Assembly (NCBI GenBank): GCA_000435715.1
Contig: FR882584.1
Span: 54,465-64,227, forward strand
Origin: Firmicutes bacterium CAG:145
Lineage (GTDB): Bacteria > Bacillota > Clostridia > Peptostreptococcales > Anaerovoracaceae
Length of the DNA: 9,763 nucleotides
Direction: 5' to 3'
A program made the position numbers and the translations under genes. Below, one piece after another: positions 1-7,900 of this stretch. Each line of letters begins with the position of its first letter. The first letter of the stretch is position 1. Below the pieces are notes generated by a model, which did no database searches, was not told the origin of the DNA, and was given only the letters and a program-made list of their open reading frames with translations.

Positions 1-35
1 CTGACAGGGCAGCCACACTGTTTATGGAGAGAAAC

Positions 36-758
36 ATGACGGATAAAGAGCGTCTGCCCCGGCACGTTGCCGTGATAATGGACGGAAACGGACGATGGGC
101 GCAGAAAAATAAAGTCAGCAGGCTGGCCGGGCATAACGCGGGTATGCTTGCGATGAAAGAAATAATAAAGAGAGCGGACGTACTGGGCATCAAATACTTG
201 ACGGTATATGCCTTTTCCACGGAAAATTGGAAGCGTTCGCAGGAAGAAGTCGGAGGCATCTTCGGACTGCTGGTCAAATATGTAGCCAGCGAACTTAAAG
301 AACTTAATGAGAATAACGTAAAAGTGGCGGTTCTGGGAGATCTCAAAAAAATTCCGAGATCGGCGCAGGCCAGTATAGACAAGGCCCTCTCAACCACGGG
401 GGAAAACGACGGCCTCCACTTTAATATAGCGTTGAATTACGGAAGCAGACAGGAGATCGCAAGAGCTGCCAGACGATTGGCCGGCAGAGTCTTATCCGGC
501 GAGATGGACTTATGTGAAATAGACGAAGCCGCCGTCTCAAGGGATCTGTATACCGGTGAAGAAAACGGTTTTATACCTGATCCCGACCTGATAATCAGAA
601 CCAGCGGCGAGGAGCGGATTTCCAATTTCCTGCTGTGGCAGGCGGCTTACAGCGAACTGACTTTCACCGACTCATTGTGGCCGGATTTTACTCCTGACGA
701 GTTTGAACAGATCATATGCGATTATGCCCAAAGAGAACGCCGCTTCGGCGGCCGGTAA
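36..758 (+). CDS. uppS: Undecaprenyl diphosphate synthase (cis-prenyltransferase)
   Basis: This enzyme condenses isopentenyl diphosphate units onto farnesyl diphosphate to give C55 undecaprenyl diphosphate, the carrier lipid for peptidoglycan and wall polymers; it acts at the cytoplasmic face of the membrane. The family signature is complete: HVAVIMDGNGRWA near residues 10-22, including the Mg-binding Asp16; the FSTENW loop; NYGSRQEI; and near the C-terminus RTSGEERISNFLLWQ followed by SELTFTDSLWPDF. The 240-residue length is normal for the family (about 240-260). I chose the ATG at 36 because GGAGAG lies just upstream at 26-31 and homologues begin only a few residues before the HVAVIMDGNG motif; an in-frame ATG at 24 has no ribosome binding site. 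It is the first complete gene of the cluster and is separated from cdsA by 129 bp, the longest spacer within the cluster. In related genomes frr usually precedes it, but too little upstream sequence is present to confirm this. Confidence 0.97.
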   Translation: MTDKERLPRHVAVIMDGNGRWAQKNKVSRLAGHNAGMLAMKEIIKRADVLGIKYLTVYAFSTENWKRSQEEVGGIFGLLVKYVASELKELNENNVKVAVLGDLKKIPRSAQASIDKALSTTGENDGLHFNIALNYGSRQEIARAARRLAGRVLSGEMDLCEIDEAAVSRDLYTGEENGFIPDPDLIIRTSGEERISNFLLWQAAYSELTFTDSLWPDFTPDEFEQIICDYAQRERRFGGR

Positions 759-785
759 AAGATATCAACATGGCTTAAATGAAAT

Positions 786-814
786 ATGACGGGACTTCAA
801 GATACAGGGATAAT
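786..814 (+). promoter_or_regulatory. Possible internal sigma-A-type promoter before cdsA
   Basis: ATGACG (786-791, four of six matches to the -35 consensus) and GATAAT (809-814, five of six to the -10 consensus) are separated by exactly 17 nt. Transcription would start around 821, just before the strong ribosome binding site at 841-850. It lies in the only sizeable spacer of the cluster, where an internal promoter would make sense. The -35 box is weak and the match may be chance. Confidence 0.25.
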
Positions 815-840
815 AGAAAGTGAAATAGAGAACAAACTGA

Positions 841-881
841 AAAGGAGGGGCACGAACTTGCAAACTTCATGCAAGGCGTAG
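841..881 (+). promoter_or_regulatory. Strong Shine-Dalgarno with a seven-codon TTG mini-ORF upstream of cdsA
   Basis: AAAGGAGGGG at 841-850 is the best ribosome binding site in the window, but it lies 37 nt before the cdsA ATG, too far to serve it directly. At proper spacing is a TTG at 858, which opens MQTSCKA and stops at TAG 879-881, only 6 nt before the cdsA ATG at 888 and in the same frame as cdsA. The same frame extends back to an ATG at 786, giving a 31-codon ORF (786-881) without a clear ribosome binding site of its own. It may be a leader peptide that delivers ribosomes to cdsA by termination-reinitiation, or the remnant of an older cdsA start interrupted by a nonsense codon. What is seen is the geometry; either function is inference. 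Confidence 0.35.
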
Positions 882-887
882 TGCAAA

Positions 888-1679
888 ATGTACATGAAGA
901 CTAGAATAATTTCGGCGTGCGTGATGCTGCCGCTGCTCATATTAGTCTATCTTGGGGGCTGGTTCATCTGGGCGGCAGCCCTGATCGTGGCAGTACTCGG
1001 GGTACGGGAGTTCTACAAAGGCTTTGAAGCATCCGGTGCAAAGCCGTGTTATTCCATCGCCTACGGGGCCATAGCGCTTCTCTACGTGATTGGCGCAGTG
1101 AGCCCCCATGACATGAGGCTTATGATGATATGGGTAGTGCTTGTCACGGCCTTCAGCATGGTATATGGATTCAGCGTAAACGAGAGAAAGCTTGCGGATA
1201 TGACTTCAACTTTGCTGGGGATAATGTACGTAGTGTTCTTTTCATATCACATAGTACTCATAGACCAGTCTCAGCACAGGATATTGATATGGCTGGTGTT
1301 CCTTACGGCCTTCGGTACCGATATAATGGCTTACTTTACGGGAATGGCCTTTGGAAAGCATAAGCTCTGTCCTAATCTCAGCCCTAAAAAGAGTGTGGAA
1401 GGCGCGGTAGGAGGCGTGATCGGAAGCGTGGTTTTCTGCGGGATATTCGGATACTTTGCTCTTCCCGACGCCTTTGTTATGACTTTGATCATAGGATTTT
1501 TAGGGAGCATATTCGCCCAGCTTGGAGACCTGTCTGCATCAGCTTTTAAACGTCAGATGGGAATCAAGGATTACGGGAACCTTATTCCTGGGCACGGCGG
1601 TATCCTTGACAGATTCGACAGCGTTCTTTTTACAGCGCCGCTGGTATATTATTGTATACTTTTCATAAATATCGGCTGA
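888..1679 (+). CDS. cdsA: Phosphatidate cytidylyltransferase (CDP-diglyceride synthase)
   Basis: This integral membrane enzyme converts phosphatidic acid and CTP to CDP-diacylglycerol, the branch-point precursor of bacterial phospholipids. The 263-residue product is a chain of hydrophobic segments starting near residue 7, consistent with a polytopic membrane protein of about eight helices. The diagnostic C-terminal CDS signature is present at about residues 218-244: SAFKR, then KD, then PGHGGILDRFD, with the conserved KR, KD, HGG and DRFD residues that bind metal and substrate. The length is typical. The start is uncertain between ATG 888 and ATG 894; MKTRIIS, from the second, is the usual opening of the family. 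Only a weak AAGG (873-876) precedes them, so translation may depend on coupling to the mini-ORF upstream. It is followed 35 bp later by dxr in the conserved uppS-cdsA-dxr-rseP order. Confidence 0.95.
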   Translation: MYMKTRIISACVMLPLLILVYLGGWFIWAAALIVAVLGVREFYKGFEASGAKPCYSIAYGAIALLYVIGAVSPHDMRLMMIWVVLVTAFSMVYGFSVNERKLADMTSTLLGIMYVVFFSYHIVLIDQSQHRILIWLVFLTAFGTDIMAYFTGMAFGKHKLCPNLSPKKSVEGAVGGVIGSVVFCGIFGYFALPDAFVMTLIIGFLGSIFAQLGDLSASAFKRQMGIKDYGNLIPGHGGILDRFDSVLFTAPLVYYCILFINIG

Positions 1680-1714
1680 TTGGTCTTGAAATAAGACTGA
1701 AGAGGAAGACAGAG

Positions 1715-2863
1715 ATGATGAAGACTATTTCAATTTTGGGGAGCACCGGGTCTATCGGAACCCAATCTTTGGATATAATAAGAGAAAACAGAGAGGAATA
1801 CAGGGTGAAAGCCCTGACCTGCGGCAGCAATATACAGCTTCTGTCCCGGCAGATAGATGAATTTCATCCTGATATCGCAGTGACAGCTCATGAGGAAGAC
1901 GCAGCCGCCCTTTCTAAAATCCATAAAGGCGTTGAGTTTTTCTGGGGAAGAGAAGGTCTCATAAAAGCCGCAGAGGCAGAATGTGGACTGCTCCTCAATG
2001 CTCTCGTGGGAATGAGGGGAATGGAACCGACTTATAGGGCCATAAAGATGGGGAGAAATATAGCTCTGGCCAATAAAGAAACGCTGGTGGCGGGAGGCGA
2101 GGTCATAATGCCTTTAACTTTAGAAAGAGGAGTCAGGATATTCCCGGTGGACAGCGAACACAGCGCTATATTCCAGAGTCTGGAGGGCAACGAAGGCAGA
2201 AAGATCAGAAAGATACTTCTGACGGCTTCCGGAGGACCTTTCAGAGGGGCTACGGCGCAGCAGCTCAAAGAAGTGACGCTTAAGCAGGCCCTGAAACATC
2301 CAAACTGGAGCATGGGAAAGAAGATAACCATAGATTCGGCGACCATGATGAATAAGGGACTTGAAGTCATAGAGGCCAAGTGGCTGTTTGGAGTGGATGT
2401 AAAGGATATACAGATACTTGTTCACCCTCAGAGCATACTTCATTCGGCTGTAGAATTCGAAGACGGGTCGGTGATAGGGCAGATGGGAGTGCCTGATATG
2501 CGAATCCCTATAAGCTTTGCCATGGCTTATCCCATGAGGCTGAAAAGTACCAGAGACGGGATAGACTTTTTCGGCAGAGCTTCCCATCTTACCTTTGAAA
2601 AGCCTGATCCCGAGGTCTTTAAATGTATAAGGATCGCCTATGAGGCGTCGGAGGCGGGCGGCACTTATCCTGTAGTCATGAACGCCGCCAACGAGGTATT
2701 GGTGGAAATGTTTCTTGCAGGTGAAATAAATTTTGTCGATATTCAAAATAACATACAGAGAATACTGGATCTGCACAAACCTACATATAATATTAAATTA
2801 GAGGATATTTTGGAAGCGGATGAGAGGGCCAGAGTTGAGACGAGGCTCATAGCGTCAAAATAA
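1715..2863 (+). CDS. dxr: 1-deoxy-D-xylulose 5-phosphate reductoisomerase
   Basis: Dxr is the committed step of the MEP pathway, rearranging and reducing DXP to 2-C-methyl-D-erythritol 4-phosphate with NADPH and a divalent metal; it is the target of fosmidomycin. The N-terminal Rossmann motif GSTGSIG lies just after the start. The active site is complete: LANKETLVAGGE, PVDSEHSAIFQ (metal-binding Asp146 and Glu148), LLTASGGPFR, HPNWSMG, and MMNKGLEVIEAKW (third metal ligand Glu217), followed by the flexible-loop region HPQSILHSAVEFEDGS and MGVPDMRIPI. The product is 382 residues, equal to Bacillus Dxr. The open frame reaches back to ATG 1652 inside cdsA, but the start at 1715 (or ATG 1718) is preferred: AGGAAG at 1703-1708 is well spaced, and the extra residues would precede the Rossmann strand without any counterpart in the family. 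rseP follows after 20 bp. Confidence 0.97.
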   Translation: MMKTISILGSTGSIGTQSLDIIRENREEYRVKALTCGSNIQLLSRQIDEFHPDIAVTAHEEDAAALSKIHKGVEFFWGREGLIKAAEAECGLLLNALVGMRGMEPTYRAIKMGRNIALANKETLVAGGEVIMPLTLERGVRIFPVDSEHSAIFQSLEGNEGRKIRKILLTASGGPFRGATAQQLKEVTLKQALKHPNWSMGKKITIDSATMMNKGLEVIEAKWLFGVDVKDIQILVHPQSILHSAVEFEDGSVIGQMGVPDMRIPISFAMAYPMRLKSTRDGIDFFGRASHLTFEKPDPEVFKCIRIAYEASEAGGTYPVVMNAANEVLVEMFLAGEINFVDIQNNIQRILDLHKPTYNIKLEDILEADERARVETRLIASK

Positions 2864-2883
2864 GCATCCGATCAGGGGGATTT

Positions 2884-3885
2884 ATGAAAACAGCCATACT
2901 TGCTATAATATTATTTTGTATAATGATCTTTCCTCACGAACTGGGTCATTATATAGCGGCCAAGAGGATGGGAGTCAAAGTAAACGAGTTTGCTTTCGGC
3001 ATGGGACCTACTATATGGAAGAAACAGAGAGGAGAGACTCTCCACAGCATAAGACTGTTCCCCATAGGCGGATTTTGCGCCATGGAGGGAGAAGACGAGG
3101 AGTCTGACGAGCCGAGGGCATTCACCAATAAGAAGCCCTGGCAGAAGATAATAGTCCTGGCGGCAGGCTCCTTTATGAATGTAGTCTGCGCACTGCTGAT
3201 AATGATCATAGTTACAGGCGTCTTAGGATTTACTACCACTACGGTCGACACTGTCGCCGAGGACAGCCCTGCGGCTTACTCGAGCCTGAAACCGGGAGAT
3301 GAAATCGCAGCCATAGACGGAAAGACTGTAGATTCATGGGGCGATGTGTCTCAGTTCATCGCCGAAGCCGAGGGAGAGCCTGTAAACGTCACCGTAAATA
3401 GAGACGGTTCAGATAAAGATATACTGATAACGCCGGAGGTAAATCAGCAGGGCGGATACGTGATCGGCATCACCTGCCAGATAAGCCACAACCCGTTCAG
3501 AGCCGTGGTGGAAGGGTCAAAGGCCACGTGGAATATGACCGTGAATATGTTCGATACTCTGGGGCAGCTGTTCACAGGAAAAGTAGGAGCAGATAATTTA
3601 AGCGGCCCTGTGGGAATGGTGCAGATGGTGAGCGAGACTTCACAGTACGGATTATGGTACTACGGATTTTTGACGGCGCTCATATGTATGAATCTGGCCA
3701 TAATAAATATGCTTCCTCTGCCGGCGCTGGACGGCGGAAGGATAATCTTCGTTCTGTATACGTGGATAACCGGTAAAAATGTGAGTCAGAAGGTGGAGGG
3801 GACTATCCACTTCGCCGGCATACTGCTGTTGTTTGCTCTTATGATATACGTTACATTCAATGATGTTGTGAGGATTTTCGGATGA
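2884..3885 (+). CDS. rseP: RseP-type site-2 intramembrane zinc metalloprotease
   Basis: This M50 family protease (RseP in E. coli, RasP/YluC in Bacillus) cuts transmembrane segments of anti-sigma factors, signal peptides and other membrane proteins within the bilayer. The first transmembrane helix carries the zinc site HELGH (His18, Glu19, His22). A PDZ domain follows at about residues 116-190, with the SSLKPGDEIAAIDGK carboxylate-binding region. A C-terminal helix carries NMLPLPALDGG, where Asp283 is the third zinc ligand. The last hydrophobic helix ends at the C-terminus. The length of 333 residues is somewhat short for the family but complete, and one PDZ domain is usual in Gram-positive members. 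AGGGGGA at 2874-2880 sits close to the ATG. The stop overlaps the ispG start in ATGA, so the two are translationally coupled. The symbol follows E. coli usage; the substrates in this organism are unknown. Confidence 0.95.
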   Translation: MKTAILAIILFCIMIFPHELGHYIAAKRMGVKVNEFAFGMGPTIWKKQRGETLHSIRLFPIGGFCAMEGEDEESDEPRAFTNKKPWQKIIVLAAGSFMNVVCALLIMIIVTGVLGFTTTTVDTVAEDSPAAYSSLKPGDEIAAIDGKTVDSWGDVSQFIAEAEGEPVNVTVNRDGSDKDILITPEVNQQGGYVIGITCQISHNPFRAVVEGSKATWNMTVNMFDTLGQLFTGKVGADNLSGPVGMVQMVSETSQYGLWYYGFLTALICMNLAIINMLPLPALDGGRIIFVLYTWITGKNVSQKVEGTIHFAGILLLFALMIYVTFNDVVRIFG

Positions 3886-4964
3886 CTGCCACGAGACAAG
3901 TTAGATGTAAAGATGTGTTGATAGGCGGAGGCGCCCCTTGCTCTATCCAGTCCATGACCAACGTGGATTCGAGAGACGAAGCGGCTCTTCTGGATCAGAT
4001 ATGCCGGCTGAAGGACGCTGGATGCCAGATCGTAAGGATCGCCGTTCCCGATATGGAATCTGCGCAGGTCTTTGCGCAGGTGAGGAGAAAGACCCCCATG
4101 CCGCTGGTAGCGGACATTCACTTCGACTACAGGCTGGCCATAGCGGCCATAGAAGCCGGAGCAGATAAGATACGCATAAATCCGGGGAACATCGGAAGCC
4201 CGGACCGGATAAGAGCCGTGGTAGAGGCCGCACGGGCCAGAGAGATACCTATAAGAGTAGGGGTGAATTCCGGTTCTCTCGAAAAAGATATACTGAAAAA
4301 ATACGGGGGCGTCACTGCCGAAGGACTGGCCGAGAGCGCTCTCAGAAATATAAAATACATAGAGGATATGGACTACGGCAATCTGGTGGTTTCCATCAAG
4401 TCCTCGGATGTAAAAGTAAATTATGAAGCGCATAAGATACTTGCCGAGGCTACCGATGTGCCGATACATATAGGCATAACCGAGGCCGGAACTCCCAAAA
4501 GAGGAAAGATCAAATCTGCCATAGGGCTTGGGGCTCTTCTCCTGGCAGGTATAGGAGACACCATGAGAGTATCTCTTACAGCAGATCCTTTGGAGGAAGT
4601 GAAGTTTGCAGCGGAAATACTAAGAAGTTTAGGTCTGAGAAAATCTTGTATCAATCTGATATCCTGCCCTACATGCGGCAGAACAAAGATAGATCTTAAA
4701 GGGCTGGCCGAAGAGATAGAAGAAAAGCTGTCTCCTATAGAATCCAAACTCTTGTCTTCAGGGAAGAACGGAATCACCGTAGCTGTGATGGGCTGCGCCG
4801 TAAACGGTCCAGGAGAAGCTAAAGAGGCCGACTTCGGCCTTGCGGGAGGAGATGGAAAGGGATTGATATTTGCAAAAGGAGAAATAATTAAGACCGTAGA
4901 CGAAGAAGATCTGGCGGCCGAATTTTTGAAAATCATAGAAGATTACTGCAGGAGCTTAGAGTAG
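3882..4964 (+). CDS. ispG: 4-hydroxy-3-methylbut-2-enyl diphosphate synthase, [4Fe-4S] enzyme
   Basis: IspG (GcpE) reductively opens methylerythritol cyclodiphosphate to HMBPP, the penultimate MEP step, using a [4Fe-4S] cluster fed by flavodoxin or ferredoxin. The TIM-barrel half includes SIQSMTNVDSRD, LVADIHFDYRLA, KIRINPGNIG and RVGVNSGSL. The cluster domain carries SCPTCGRTKIDL (Cys262, Cys265) and VMGCAVNGPGEAKEAD (Cys305, Glu312), the complete set of three Cys and one Glu ligands. At 360 residues it is of normal bacterial length. The spacing between Cys265 and Cys305 is 40 residues, about eight more than I recall for the Bacillus and E. coli enzymes, owing to extra residues around LSPIESKLLSSGKNG. 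The ATG overlaps the rseP stop by 4 bp, and GTGAGGA at 3868-3874 is a suitable ribosome binding site inside rseP. Its place between rseP and polC is where Bacillus carries proS. Confidence 0.96.
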   Translation: MTATRQVRCKDVLIGGGAPCSIQSMTNVDSRDEAALLDQICRLKDAGCQIVRIAVPDMESAQVFAQVRRKTPMPLVADIHFDYRLAIAAIEAGADKIRINPGNIGSPDRIRAVVEAARAREIPIRVGVNSGSLEKDILKKYGGVTAEGLAESALRNIKYIEDMDYGNLVVSIKSSDVKVNYEAHKILAEATDVPIHIGITEAGTPKRGKIKSAIGLGALLLAGIGDTMRVSLTADPLEEVKFAAEILRSLGLRKSCINLISCPTCGRTKIDLKGLAEEIEEKLSPIESKLLSSGKNGITVAVMGCAVNGPGEAKEADFGLAGGDGKGLIFAKGEIIKTVDEEDLAAEFLKIIEDYCRSLE

Positions 4965-4969
4965 GCGAG

Positions 4970-7900
4970 ATGAGAGATATCATAGAAAATATTTTAAACA
5001 AATACAGTGTGGGAAGTATGGCAGGAAAGAATCTTAAATTCCAACTGATGAGGGCTTCGATCAAAAAAGAGCAAAGGGTTTTATCATTAGATATGACCCT
5101 TAATTTTGTCATGCCGCTGGCCGCCTGCCACGATATAAAATATGCCGTTGCAGAAAAACTCGATAATAAGATAAACGGAGTCGAGATAAATTTTTCTTAC
5201 GACGGCTTAAACATGAAAGAAGAAGAGATCATAGCCGCTTTTATTCCCCACATGATAGAGACCGCAGGATGCGGATATGCCGGCATAGCTAAGGCTATTC
5301 AGGCGGACAACTTTGAATGGGACGGAAAGAATCTGACTATATATGCAGCGGGCGAATTTACAGCAGGCCTTTTGAATAAACAGATGAGAAAGCCTTTTCA
5401 ACTTCTGCTTAAACAGACTTTCGGCATAGATGCGGATATAACGTTTAAGAATAATGAAGAGATGTTTCACAAGAGCTCTCAGAAATTCAGGGAAGTGGAA
5501 GAAGAGGATATAAGGCGCTCTCTCGAAGAATACACCAGAGAACTTAAAATGAAAGCCGATTCAGTCAAATCTCAGCCTGAGATTTCTTCGGGACAAGCCT
5601 CCGCCGGAGGAGAATGGCGAAGTCGCAGGAGAGAAAAGGAAGCTCCTGCCCAGGGGAACAGAATAATGGGTAAGGATATAAATTCCGGCGTTACTACTTC
5701 CCTGAGAGATATAGACCCGTCTCAGGGGATGGTCGTAGTAGAGGGAAGCATATTCAAGATAAGCCACCGCCTCATCAAGAGCGGGAATTATCTTATGACT
5801 CTTCTTTTGACGGATAATACCACCACCATATGTACCAAGGCTTTCATCACCGCCGCAAAACAAAAGGAGATAGAGCAATTTTTGGAGCCCGGAGATCCGG
5901 TAAAGATAAGAGGCGAAGTGCAGTGGGATACGTTTGAAAATCTCAATGTGATAATGATAAAAGACTTGGAGAAGGGAGAACGAGCCGAGGGAAGACAGGA
6001 CACGTGGAAGGGCGCCAAGAGAGTGGAACTCCACGCCCATACCAAGATGAGCTCCATGGACGGCCTCAATGAGCCTTCAGATATTGTCAATCAGGCGGCC
6101 GCCTGGGGACAGCCGGCAGTAGCCATAACGGACCACGGAGTGGTGCAGGCCTTCCCGGATGCGGCTAAAGCCGCAAAAAAGCTGAAGAGCAAGGGAAAAG
6201 ATATAAAGATAATATACGGCATGGAGGGCTACGTCTTCGATGACGCCGGTCTCATAGATGAAAACGGAAATATAGACTACAAGAGCAGGCCTACCAATCA
6301 TATAATTCTTCTGGCGGCTACTCAGGAGGGAATGAAGAACATATATAAGTTAGTTTCTTATTCTCATCTTCACTATTTTTATAAGAGGCCGAGACTGCCT
6401 AAATCTGTGATACAGGCTAACAGGGAAGGAATAATAATAGGTTCGGCCTGCGAAGCCGGAGAACTCTATCAGGCGTTCTACAGGCAGAGACCTATGGAGG
6501 AAGTCAGACAGATCGCTGAATTCTATGATTATTTTGAGATACAGCCGCTGATAAATAACAGATTTCTCACAGAAGACAGGACAGAAGGCGGAAAATATCC
6601 TGATCGGCGCCGGCTGACGGTGGACGATCTCAAAGACATAAACCGGCAGATAGTGGCCTTAGGCGAAGAGATGGGTAAGCCTGTAGTTGCAACTACCGAC
6701 GCTCATTATGACAGAGATACTTCCGCCATATATAGAAACATCATAATGGCAGGTCAGGGATATAAGGACGCCGAAAGCGGCCAGGGCCTCTATCTTAGGA
6801 CTACCGATGAAATGATGGAGGAATTTTCGTATCTGGGCGCCGACACTGCGCGAAAAGTAGTCATAGAGAATACCAATCTTATCGCAGATATGATAGATGA
6901 ACTTCTGCCTGTACCTAAAGGAAAATTTCCTCCGAAGATAGAGGGGGCTGAGGAAACTCTGCGAAAGACGTGCATGGAAAAGGCTCACAGCATATACGGG
7001 GACCCTCTGCCTCAGGTAGTGGGGGAACGTCTGGAGAAGGAGCTCAGTTCCATAATCAACAATGGATATGCAGTCATGTATGTATCTGCTCAGATGCTGG
7101 TACACAAGTCGCTGGAAGACGGGTATCTGGTAGGATCCAGAGGCTCCGTGGGATCATCTCTTGCGGCTACCATGGCCGGCATCACGGAAGTAAATCCGCT
7201 GGATCCTCATTACATATGCCCGGAATGTAAGTATATGGAGTTCGGAGATATGCAGATGTATGACTGCGGAATAGATATGCCTCCGAAGAAATGCCCCGTT
7301 TGCGGCGCAGAGATGAACAGAGACGGCTTCACCATTCCTTTCGCCACATTCTTGGGCTTTGACGGCGATAAGGAACCGGATATAGATCTTAACTTTGCCG
7401 GAGAGTATCAGGCCGTAGCCCATAAGTATGTCGGTACGATATTCGGAGAAAAGAATGTTTTCAAGGCCGGTACGGTGGGAACTATCGCAGATAAGACTGC
7501 TTACGGATATGTGAGAAAGTTTTATGAGGAGCAGGGGATTCCTATAAACAAATATGAGGCTGACAGGCTTACTCAGCATTGTACGGGAGTCAAGCGCACC
7601 ACCGGACAGCATCCGGGAGGAATAGTAATAGTCCCGGACGATCATGAGATATATGAGTTTTGTCCCGTACAGCACCCTGCCAACGACACGAAGTCCGACA
7701 TCATCACCACCCATTTCGACTATCACAAGATAGACGAAAACCTGCTGAAGCTGGACATACTGGGACATAACGTGCCGTCTATGATAAGGCAGCTTCAGGA
7801 CATGACCGGGGTGGATCCTCTGACGGTGCCGCTGACGGACAGAAAAGTGCTGAGCATATTCAACGGCATAGAAGCCCTCGACATAAAGGATCCTGATTAC

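Noticed and set aside
24..35. Upstream ATG giving UppS four extra residues
   Set aside because: There is no ribosome binding site before 24, whereas GGAGAG lies just before ATG 36, and homologues begin close to the HVAVIMDGNG motif.
1..39. Frame open from base 1 to a TGA at 37-39, which could be the end of an upstream gene overlapping uppS
   Set aside because: Only twelve residues are visible and they do not resemble the C-terminus of ribosome recycling factor, the usual neighbour; they cannot be told from chance.
1652..1714. Dxr start at the earlier ATG inside cdsA
   Set aside because: It would add 21 residues before the Rossmann strand without a family counterpart and lacks a ribosome binding site; ATG 1715 has AGGAAG at good spacing.
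2120..2776. 218-codon open frame antisense to dxr
   Set aside because: It is a mirror of a strongly conserved gene, with no ribosome binding site or recognisable motif.
3786..4469. 227-codon open frame antisense to rseP and ispG
   Set aside because: It overlaps two confidently identified genes and shows no family motif; it is a codon-bias shadow.
6221..6310. PolC shortening explained by a frameshift or pseudogene
   Set aside because: The frame is continuous, both PHP halves align in register, and all downstream polymerase motifs are intact.
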